From a virus, in IMG/VR virus record IMGVR_UViG_3300042731_004594, positions 1 through 20,886 of that record: a stretch of 20,886 bases of DNA. One strand, written 5' to 3'. Shown here in pieces: positions 15,004 to 20,829 of the stretch. Made by a program: the position numbers and the translations under genes. The notes under the pieces were generated by a model. The model did no database searches and was not told where the DNA came from. It was given only the letters and a program-made list of their open reading frames with translations. The number at the start of each line of letters is the position of its first letter. The stretch's first letter is position 1.

Positions 15004-18000
15004 ATGTTATTTTTCAATCTACCATTACCAAAAGACAATACTGAAGTAGAATATTGTAATACCATTTTTCAGGTATCTAAAGATTCTATGTGTCAACTTA
15101 GATTTAAGAAAAAGAAGAAGCCCCAAGTTATAGGCTATAGATACTATCTTGGAATGCATATGGTCGCTGGTCATGGTAATATGGATGGGTGCGAAAGAAT
15201 ACGAGTTGGTGAAAAAACGGCTTGGACAAATTCTGAAACTCTAAAAGATACATATAATAATGAAATAAGTTCTTATCTTTTATCACCTATTGTACATTAT
15301 GGTCAAACTTTTACAGCTACTTCTTCTTATATAGCTAGTTCTGTTTCTTTAAGAATGTGGAGAAATTGGAATGCATTTCCTGGAACTTTGACTGTTAGCA
15401 TAAGGGATGTTGATACAGACACTGGATTACCTACTGGTGAAGATTTGACAAAAGGTACTACTGATGGTGATACTCTAGTGGAACAGCCTGCTTATGTGAG
15501 TTTAGCAGAATGGAGAAATATAGAATTTGATTTTCCAATAGAATTAGAATCAGGAAAACAATATGCTATTGTTGTTAAAGGTTTGCCTTTTGAATCTGCT
15601 GGTTTTGGAGGGGCTAATTGGAATATAGATACTTACTATCATTATTCAGGAGGAGGTTTTTGTGTTTCTTTAGACGAGGGAATTACTTGGGGATTTGAAA
15701 CATCCAACTATGATGCTTCTTTTAGAATATATAAACAAAATGGGGACGCTGCTGATGCTACTATATCTATTTCATCAGATAGTTTATTTGGTGGTGATAA
15801 AAAAGAGGGTGGAATTTCTGGTCCTGTTGATTTTATGTTTGGTTCTTCAAGTCAATCTCAGAATTCTTATCTAGTAGCTAGATTAGGAAGTGATATACCT
15901 GCTTATAGAGGGGTGTTTTCAGCAGTATTAAGACAAGTTTATGTTGGAACAAGTCCGTATATTAAACCTTGGAGTTTTTTATGCAGACGAATTGGTAAAC
16001 AAACCGATGGATCTGTACAATGGTATCCAGAGAAAGCAGCTATAAATGCAAGAGAAGCTGACGGTGATGATTTAAATGCTGCTCATATAATAAGAGAATG
16101 TTTAGTAGCTCCTGAATGGGGCTTAGGATGGACTGAAGATGATATTGATGATGATAAATTTAAAGAGGCTGCTAATATATTATATGATGAGAATTTTGGT
16201 TTATCTATGTTGTGGGATCAAGTACAACCTTTGGAGGAATTTATAGATGAGATTTTAAATTATATCGCTGGAATTTTGTATCAAGATTTGTCATCAGGTA
16301 AATGGGTTTTATCATTAGCTAGAGATTCTGATTACACTACTGCATATAATGGATATACAAATAGTGATGATAATCAAGTAAATGCTTCAATAGGTAATGC
16401 AAGATTAGCTCAAACATTCATCACTGATAAAACATATACACCAGCTTATGCTAAAATAAAAATTTATAAACAATTTGAAGAACATACTTGTAATATAAGG
16501 TGCGAACTTCAAGGAACGGATAGCAATGGTGATCCTGATGGAAATGTTATTACTCACGGAACTATATCGACTTCTGATGTAACTACATCAGCTTCTTGGG
16601 TAACTTGCAATTTTTCTTCTGAATCAGAATTAAATGTAAATACTAAATATGCTTTAGTAGTATATCCAATAAGCGGGACCGGTACTATGTATTGGCGATA
16701 TGATTCATTTGGACAATATGAAGGACATTTTGTAACATCTGGTGACGCAGGCTCTTCTTGGACAAAAAATAGGATTAGAGATTTTATGTTCGAAATTTAT
16801 GCAGGAGGCCAATTAGAAACTTTTAATGAAGATGATATTATGGAGGTCGAAGAATTTACGCGACCGGCTTATGGTGAAATCATTGATGTTATAGCAGTTA
16901 AATTTTGGAACAAATTAACGCATAAGCCACGTTCAACTGAAGCAAGAGATATTGCATTAATAGAAAAACAGGGGAACGCGGAGATAGAAAAAGTTTTAAA
17001 TTATCAAGGTATATGTAATAAAAGTTTGGCTAATGATGTTGCAGAAAGAGAATTAAAATTGATGACTTCTATGTTAGCTGGAGTAAGATTAAAATGCACA
17101 AGAAGGATGGCTCATTTAAAACCTAATGATATATTCAAATTTTCTTGGAGTGAATATAATATTACTCAAATGGCTCTAAGAGTTTTGAATGTTAATTATG
17201 GCAATTTACATAAGAACGAAGTGATAATTACTTGCACTGAAGATGAGTTTTGTGCTGCCCCTACTATATATGGTGATGCTGCTGATACTCTACATACAGA
17301 AGCTGCTAATGACCCCTCTAATGTTTCTAATATTATTTTATCTGAATTACCATATTTTTCATTGGCTAATGATGTGATAGGTTCCAAAGATTTGGTTGAT
17401 TTATTAGGTAATGACGCTGGTTATTTAGCTGTTGTAGCTTCGAAACCTACTGATGATGCTTTTGATTTTGATCTATATGCTAGATTATCTGCTTCTTATG
17501 AATTTGAAGATATAGGCCAAGGTAATAATAGATGGACTCCATCAGCTATTATTACCAATGGGTTGACTCAAAGTTCAGAGGATGAAGACGTAGATTTGAC
17601 AACTGAAATAGATTTAGATTTTGTAGAAGAAAATACATACGCTATTATAAATAATGAATTAGTCTTGATTAATTCTGTAGATTATGATAATATGCAAATA
17701 AATATTTCTAGAGGTGTATTAGACACAGTACCACAAGCTCATTCTGCTGGAGATAGAATTTATTTTATGGATTTAAACTATAGCATGCCTTCAGATGAAT
17801 ACACTAGCAATGATCAACCACAAGTTAAAATTCTAACAAGAACTTCTTTAGGAACTCTAGCTGAAGATGATGCTGACATACAAACATCAGATGCTTTTGA
17901 CAGTAGGATGATAAGGCCATATCCTCCGGGCAATTTAAAATTTAATGGGGAAAGTTTTCCTCAATATTTTTCTACAGCCATAACCGGCAAAATTGCCATT

Positions 18001-18966
18001 ACTTGGAATCATAGAGATAGAACTGATGTAGTACAATTAAATTCTATAGTAAAACACACCAATTCTAATAACTATGGCCCAGAAGCTGGTACTACTTATA
18101 CTATAAAAATATATGATGCTGATGGTGGATTAGGTAGAACTGTTACAGGATTATCTGGGACTTCTTATGATTATACCGAGGCGTTTGAACTTTCTGATTT
18201 TGGCTCATTGCAAGATACTTTAAGATTTGTTATATATGCAGTTCGTGGTGGATACAATTCTTGGAATAATGGCTATGATGTAACTTTAGAGCGTTCTTAT
18301 AGAGGTGACGTTGATTCAAATAGTAATGTTAGTGGAGAATTGATTCCTTATTTTGATGGCAGATTTAGAATAAATCCATCTTCTACTGTTGATGGGGATA
18401 TAATAAGATCAATCGGGTTATATGGAGTAATAAATTCATCTTCTAATTTGACTGGCATTATGAATCCTGAAATATTAACAGAAAGCTATATTGATGGGTG
18501 TACTTCTTATCATACGGTTTATTGGGTTGGAGCAACGGAGCAATGGATAGCTCAGACTTTTACTGCTTCTGAAGATTATGATTTTATAAGAACGGTATTG
18601 AATTTGTATAAATTAGTAGGTGATCCAGGAAATATAGAAGTTTCGATAAAAGCAACTGATGGAGGCGGTGCTCCTATAGGTGCTGATTTATGCTCAGCAA
18701 TTTTAGATGCTAATGGATTTACAACAGATTCAAATGGAAGAGAAGAATCATTTTCTTTTGAATCATCTATTAGTTTAACTGATGGAATTAAATATGCAAT
18801 AATTTTAAAATCTCCAACAAATGAGAGTACTTATGTTCGTTGGAAAGTTGATAATTCAAGTCCTTCATATTCTGGAGGAAATTTTTATTACTCATTAAAT
18901 GGTGGCTCAACATGGAATGCAGATAATACTTTAGATGGATATTTTAAAAATTTCAAATCAACTTAA
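15004..18966 (+). CDS. central tail hub / host-specificity protein, gpJ-like
   Basis: This 1320-residue protein is the tail-tip hub that binds the receptor. Conserved scaffold: GYRYYLGMHMVAGHG...RIRVGEKTAW (44-74); LFGGDKKEGGISGPVDFMFG (261-280); PAYRGV, VGTSPYIKPW, AAHIIRECL, EWGLGW, NFGLSMLWD and GKWVLSLARD (300-441); NEDDIMEVEEFTRPAYGE through QGNAEIEKVLNYQGI and RMAHLKPNDIFKFSWSEY (608-720); a fibronectin-III-like section at about 975-1097. Jelly-roll domains interrupt this scaffold at about 77-250 and 445-602, and a third forms the C-terminus (1160-1320). Three 20-residue repeat units lie at 1098-1157. Residues 1-35 match nothing I recognise, and no ribosome site precedes the ATG, which is one base after the GNAT stop. 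Confidence 0.88.
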   Translation: MLFFNLPLPKDNTEVEYCNTIFQVSKDSMCQLRFKKKKKPQVIGYRYYLGMHMVAGHGNMDGCERIRVGEKTAWTNSETLKDTYNNEISSYLLSPIVHYGQTFTATSSYIASSVSLRMWRNWNAFPGTLTVSIRDVDTDTGLPTGEDLTKGTTDGDTLVEQPAYVSLAEWRNIEFDFPIELESGKQYAIVVKGLPFESAGFGGANWNIDTYYHYSGGGFCVSLDEGITWGFETSNYDASFRIYKQNGDAADATISISSDSLFGGDKKEGGISGPVDFMFGSSSQSQNSYLVARLGSDIPAYRGVFSAVLRQVYVGTSPYIKPWSFLCRRIGKQTDGSVQWYPEKAAINAREADGDDLNAAHIIRECLVAPEWGLGWTEDDIDDDKFKEAANILYDENFGLSMLWDQVQPLEEFIDEILNYIAGILYQDLSSGKWVLSLARDSDYTTAYNGYTNSDDNQVNASIGNARLAQTFITDKTYTPAYAKIKIYKQFEEHTCNIRCELQGTDSNGDPDGNVITHGTISTSDVTTSASWVTCNFSSESELNVNTKYALVVYPISGTGTMYWRYDSFGQYEGHFVTSGDAGSSWTKNRIRDFMFEIYAGGQLETFNEDDIMEVEEFTRPAYGEIIDVIAVKFWNKLTHKPRSTEARDIALIEKQGNAEIEKVLNYQGICNKSLANDVAERELKLMTSMLAGVRLKCTRRMAHLKPNDIFKFSWSEYNITQMALRVLNVNYGNLHKNEVIITCTEDEFCAAPTIYGDAADTLHTEAANDPSNVSNIILSELPYFSLANDVIGSKDLVDLLGNDAGYLAVVASKPTDDAFDFDLYARLSASYEFEDIGQGNNRWTPSAIITNGLTQSSEDEDVDLTTEIDLDFVEENTYAIINNELVLINSVDYDNMQINISRGVLDTVPQAHSAGDRIYFMDLNYSMPSDEYTSNDQPQVKILTRTSLGTLAEDDADIQTSDAFDSRMIRPYPPGNLKFNGESFPQYFSTAITGKIAITWNHRDRTDVVQLNSIVKHTNSNNYGPEAGTTYTIKIYDADGGLGRTVTGLSGTSYDYTEAFELSDFGSLQDTLRFVIYAVRGGYNSWNNGYDVTLERSYRGDVDSNSNVSGELIPYFDGRFRINPSSTVDGDIIRSIGLYGVINSSSNLTGIMNPEILTESYIDGCTSYHTVYWVGATEQWIAQTFTASEDYDFIRTVLNLYKLVGDPGNIEVSIKATDGGGAPIGADLCSAILDANGFTTDSNGREESFSFESSISLTDGIKYAIILKSPTNESTYVRWKVDNSSPSYSGGNFYYSLNGGSTWNADNTLDGYFKNFKST
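18295..18474 (+). repeat. three 20-aa repeat units in the hub C-terminal region
   Basis: Residues of about 1098-1157 divide exactly into three 20-residue units starting YRGDVDSNSNVSGEL, GRFRINPSSTVDGDI and LYGVINSSSNLTGIM. The G, V/I, S, S, hydrophobic, G and hydrophobic positions match the adhesin units. They link the fibronectin-like part to the C-terminal jelly roll. Confidence 0.75.
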
Positions 18967-19186
18967 AATTTAAGAATTTATTTAGAAAATAGCAACTAAG
19001 CTTAAAAACCCCAAAACCTAGCCCTAAACGGCTCGCCTGTCGACCGCCTAAGCCCCGAACGGCTTATTTAAGGGCAAAAGTGCCTATTGGGTTAATTTAG
19101 TGGCTTAAAACGGCTTATACGCAATAAATCCTTGTTTTTAACCTAAAAATAGGGTTTATTTTATTAAAAAATTATTTGCGTTTTAT
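18967..19186. other. intergenic spacer, GC-richer, with small hairpins and AACGGCT repeats
   Basis: No gene is seen between the hub stop and the first small gene at 19263. About 19000-19120 is clearly richer in G+C than its surroundings. AACGGCT occurs at 19027-19033, 19058-19064 and 19109-19115. The first two belong to matching hairpins of the form AGCC-6 nt-GGCT (19020-19033, and 19049-19066 where the stem extends to TAAGCC/GGCTTA). They could mark the end of the tail transcript, but no strong U-tract follows. A weaker hairpin with CCTA/TAGG arms and a T-rich tail lies at 19142-19165. Confidence 0.6.
19142..19165 (+). terminator. weak candidate terminator for the tail operon
   Basis: CCTA (19142-19145), an AAAA loop and TAGG (19150-19153) form a short stem that can be lengthened past a bulged G by AA/TT pairs. 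It is followed by GTTTATTTTATT. The stem is short, so this is only a candidate. Confidence 0.3.
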
Positions 19187-19214
19187 TTGCTTTTGTTAGA
19201 AAATATATTATACT
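19187..19214 (+). promoter_or_regulatory. sigma70-type promoter P1
   Basis: TTGCTT (-35) at 19187-19192 and TATACT (-10) at 19209-19214 are separated by 16 bases, about 50 bases upstream of the small gene at 19263. The same pair with the same spacing recurs at 19468-19495, and the surrounding TTTTATTTGCTTTTG is shared. That duplication makes a real promoter more likely than a chance AT-rich match. Confidence 0.7.
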
Positions 19215-19262
19215 TTTATTAGTTAAGGGTTAAAATTAAAAAGTAAATAAAGGGGGTTAAAA

Positions 19263-19361
19263 ATGGCAAAGTTAATTAAAACCTATGAAAATATTAAAAG
19301 TATGTGTTTTAACTGGAAAGTTTGGTTTTATTTTGTTTTAGTTTTAATTGCTTTAGGATAA
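19263..19361 (+). CDS. small membrane protein (32 aa)
   Basis: This 32-residue ORF starts at an ATG placed after a strong AGGGGG ribosome site. It has a short basic/polar N-terminus (MAKLIKTYENIKSM) and then a hydrophobic stretch (VWFYFVLVLIALG) long enough for about one membrane pass, ending at TAA. Promoter P1 lies upstream and a terminator-like hairpin downstream, so it looks like a monocistronic unit. No family is recognised. A small inner-membrane protein is the simplest reading. The well-placed promoter, ribosome site and terminator are the main evidence that it is translated. Confidence 0.6.
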   Translation: MAKLIKTYENIKSMCFNWKVWFYFVLVLIALG

Positions 19362-19378
19362 ATTAATTTAGGCAGGTT

Positions 19379-19411
19379 AAATAGGCGGGTTTAATACTCG
19401 CCTATTTTATT
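19379..19411 (+). terminator. rho-independent terminator
   Basis: AAATAGGCG (19379-19387) pairs perfectly with CGCCTATTT (19399-19407) around an 11-base loop. The right arm runs into TTTTATTAT. It follows the small membrane gene by 17 bases. A second small hairpin, CCTGAT-TATT-ATCGGG with one G-U pair, lies at 19419-19434. Confidence 0.7.
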
Positions 19412-19467
19412 ATAAAAACCTGATTATTATCGGGCGTTAAAAATGTTTAAAATTTTTGGCTTTTTAT

Positions 19468-19495
19468 TTGCTTTTGCTGGGAAATGTGTTATACT
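19468..19495 (+). promoter_or_regulatory. sigma70-type promoter P2
   Basis: TTGCTT at 19468-19473 and TATACT at 19490-19495 are 16 bases apart, the same elements as P1. TTTTATTTGCTTTTG is identical to the P1 region and the spacer is partly conserved. Transcription would start near 19502, upstream of a long-stem RNA and the small gene at 19633. Confidence 0.72.
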
Positions 19496-19540
19496 TTATG
19501 TATAAGGTTATTAAAGCTCTTTAAAACTTAAATCGGGGTT

Positions 19541-19613
19541 AAAATAAAAGGTGGGGGCAATTTCCAGCGGCTACGGCGTCAAGCGGTTACCTTAAATATC
19601 CGCCTTTTATTTT
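19541..19613 (+). ncRNA. structured leader or small RNA: 14-bp stem with GC-rich apical region
   Basis: AAAATAAAAGGTGG (19541-19554) pairs with CCGCCTTTTATTTT (19600-19613), 14 pairs with one U-G. It encloses a 45-base GC-rich section containing GCGGCTACGGCGTC. The right arm is T-rich and followed by TATAAATG. It lies about 40 bases downstream of P2. The element could be a short terminated RNA of about 110 nt, or a 5' leader controlling the gene at 19633. No known RNA family is recognised. Confidence 0.5.
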
Positions 19614-19632
19614 ATAAATGAAAGGGTAAAAA

Positions 19633-19773
19633 ATGTTTACTGCAACTAATATTGTTTTGGTGACTTTTGCTGCCTTTTTGTTAAAAGTTTTGAGTTTGAG
19701 CAAGAAAAAGCATGAGTCGCGTAAAATTGCTCAGTTAAAAGTTGATGTTGGTTGTTACCTTTTTAATTTGTAA
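19633..19773 (+). CDS. small membrane-type protein (46 aa)
   Basis: This 46-residue ORF has GAAAGGG about seven bases ahead of its ATG. The N-terminus (ATNIVLVTFAAFLLKVL) is a hydrophobic segment, followed by a strongly basic stretch (SKKKHESRK) and a short C-terminus ending CYLFNL. This fits a single-pass small membrane protein with a positively charged cytosolic side. It follows the P2 promoter and the long-stem RNA element, which may control it. No family is recognised; its reality rests on the ribosome site and the consistent spacing of genes in this region. Confidence 0.55.
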   Translation: MFTATNIVLVTFAAFLLKVLSLSKKKHESRKIAQLKVDVGCYLFNL

Positions 19774-19784
19774 AAGCTGTAATA

Positions 19785-19833
19785 CTTGGCTAGTGATAAG
19801 GCCGACCAATTGCCGGACCGGTAACTAGCCAAG
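19785..19833 (+). promoter_or_regulatory. 10-bp inverted repeat in the leader of the 19868 gene
   Basis: CTTGGCTAGT (19785-19794) and ACTAGCCAAG (19824-19833) are perfect reverse complements separated by a GC-rich 29-base loop that itself contains GGCCGACC and CCGGACCGG. No U-tract follows, so it is not a standard terminator. It may be a structured leader or a protein-binding site. Confidence 0.55.
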
Positions 19834-19867
19834 ACTTATGGGTTTAACAAAATTTGAAAGGGTGAAA

Positions 19868-20011
19868 ATGCTGGAAATATTAAGAACAATTGCGTTTGTT
19901 TTAATGGCTTGTGTAGCTATTAAGACTGTTGTAGGTCTTCATTTTCCTTGGGAAAAATGTGAGTGTTGTGGAAAGAAATGGAAGGAACATAAAACAAAAA
20001 GCGAATCGTAA
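19868..20011 (+). CDS. small membrane-anchored Cys-cluster protein (47 aa)
   Basis: This 47-residue ORF begins with a hydrophobic segment (ILRTIAFVLMACVAIKTVVGLHF), followed by PWEKCECCGKKWKEHK. The C-x-C-C cluster with neighbouring Lys/Trp/His resembles half of a zinc ribbon, so a membrane-anchored metal-binding or dimerising protein is possible. GAAAGGGTGAAA precedes the ATG at a good distance. Inverted repeats lie on both sides. No family is recognised. The same ribosome-site wording (AGGGTGAAA) recurs before the next two genes, which suggests that they form one set. Confidence 0.6.
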   Translation: MLEILRTIAFVLMACVAIKTVVGLHFPWEKCECCGKKWKEHKTKSES

Positions 20012-20022
20012 AATCGGTATTA

Positions 20023-20081
20023 CCGGAAAAGTGTGGATAATTAGAATTATTTAATTTTGATTAGTTGAAGCAATTTTCCGG
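20023..20081 (+). promoter_or_regulatory. inverted repeat in the leader of the 20111 gene
   Basis: CCGGAAAA (20023-20030) and TTTTCCGG (20074-20081) are perfect reverse complements about 43 bases apart, with AT-rich sequence between them. The right arm ends about 30 bases before the next ATG. It is a third, sequence-unrelated stem in front of a gene of this cluster. Confidence 0.45.
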
Positions 20082-20110
20082 ACATATTGGTTTTATGAAG
20101 GGGGTGAAAA

Positions 20111-20473
20111 ATGGATCTGCAAGAAATAAAAGATATTATAAATTTTGTATGTGAACAGGAAGGTTGTAAAAATAATTTAGATGTAAAGTTTAAAACTGTT
20201 AAAACTTATTGGGCTGTAATTTATACTACACGGTGTAAATTGTATATTAATACAAGATTATTAATACAGCCTATAGAAAAACAGTATCAAACAATAATTC
20301 ATGAGACTTTACATTATGTGCTTAATCAAGGACACACTAAAAAATTTAAAATTAAGGAGGATTATTATTTAGCACAATTCGGATTAGAAGCTTTGCGTAA
20401 TACTAAAGCTGTCCATGTTAAAGGTTTAATTGCTGCTGATAGAATTGTTTGGCATGAATCATTAGCATATTAA
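20111..20473 (+). CDS. HExxH zinc metallopeptidase-like protein (SprT/WLM-like motif)
   Basis: This 120-residue protein carries HETLH at residues 64-68 followed by GH at 74-75 and F79, that is HExxH-x5-GHxxxF. This is the layout of the zinc site in SprT-like and related minimal gluzincin domains. The glutamate and both histidines needed for zinc hydrolysis are present. A helical N-terminus (MDLQEIKDIINFVCEQEGC) and a strand pair (YWAVIYTTRCKLYIN) come before the motif, as expected for the small catalytic domain. GAAGGGGGTGAAAA sits before the ATG. Phage-encoded members are common but their substrates are unknown. It is not a cell-wall lysis enzyme of a type I recognise. Confidence 0.75.
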   Translation: MDLQEIKDIINFVCEQEGCKNNLDVKFKTVKTYWAVIYTTRCKLYINTRLLIQPIEKQYQTIIHETLHYVLNQGHTKKFKIKEDYYLAQFGLEALRNTKAVHVKGLIAADRIVWHESLAY

Positions 20474-20491
20474 TTTTAAGGGGGTGAAAAG

Positions 20492-20806
20492 ATGCTAAGT
20501 AAATATTGTCAAGAATGTGCTAAGTTTATTTCTAAAAAGTGTGCGGGTAAATTGCCTGCAAAGAAAAGGAATTCGATTTTTAGTACTAGAACAAATAATA
20601 TTCCATCAGGTTTAAACTTTTGTAGTAAATATGAATTCGACGAGCGTCAGTATCCTTGTGATGGTGATGCTTTTATAGAAGAAAATTATAGCACAATAGT
20701 TGAACGGAAAGAAGTACGAACGATTAAAAAAGTAAATAAAGAGCATAGTGAAGATGTTGATTTGGCTTTGAATTTAAGTAGCAATGATTTTGCTGGTTTA
20801 ATATGA
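20492..20806 (+). CDS. Cys-rich hypothetical protein
   Basis: This 104-residue protein has AAGGGGGTGAAAAG before its ATG and follows the metallopeptidase-like gene by 18 bases, so the two are probably cotranscribed. Cysteines at 6, 9 and 17 (YCQECAKFISKKC) with 44 and 56 (NFCSKYE, YPCDGD) could form a small zinc or disulfide knot. The C-terminal half is charged and probably helical (ERKEVRTIKKVNKEHSEDVDLALNL). No family is recognised. Phage genomes often carry such CxxC proteins among their small non-structural genes. Confidence 0.7.
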   Translation: MLSKYCQECAKFISKKCAGKLPAKKRNSIFSTRTNNIPSGLNFCSKYEFDERQYPCDGDAFIEENYSTIVERKEVRTIKKVNKEHSEDVDLALNLSSNDFAGLI

Positions 20807-20814
20807 AATACTGA

Positions 20815-20824
20815 GGGGGGGGGG
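20815..20824 (+). repeat. poly-G tract (10 G) at a ribosome site
   Basis: Ten consecutive G residues at 20815-20824, then CGGAAA and the ATG at 20830. In an AT-rich genome this is a striking homopolymer. It overlaps the expected Shine-Dalgarno position of the last gene, whose neighbours use AGGGGGTGAAAA. Tract length may vary, or may be a sequencing error. Confidence 0.8.
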
Positions 20825-20829
20825 CGGAA

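Noticed and set aside
14592-15004. Group I intron or intein splitting the hub gene.
   Set aside because: The intervening sequence is almost wholly a GNAT-like coding region, with no visible intron core, homing endonuclease motif or intein splice residues. The hub part has its own ATG.
1044-17387. Minus-strand open frames (for example 1044-1268, 1554-1889, 4440-4820, 5859-6218, 14229-14546, 14760-15065).
   Set aside because: Each lies opposite a well-supported + strand gene, has no family resemblance, and contains mirrored low-complexity sequence. They are shadows.
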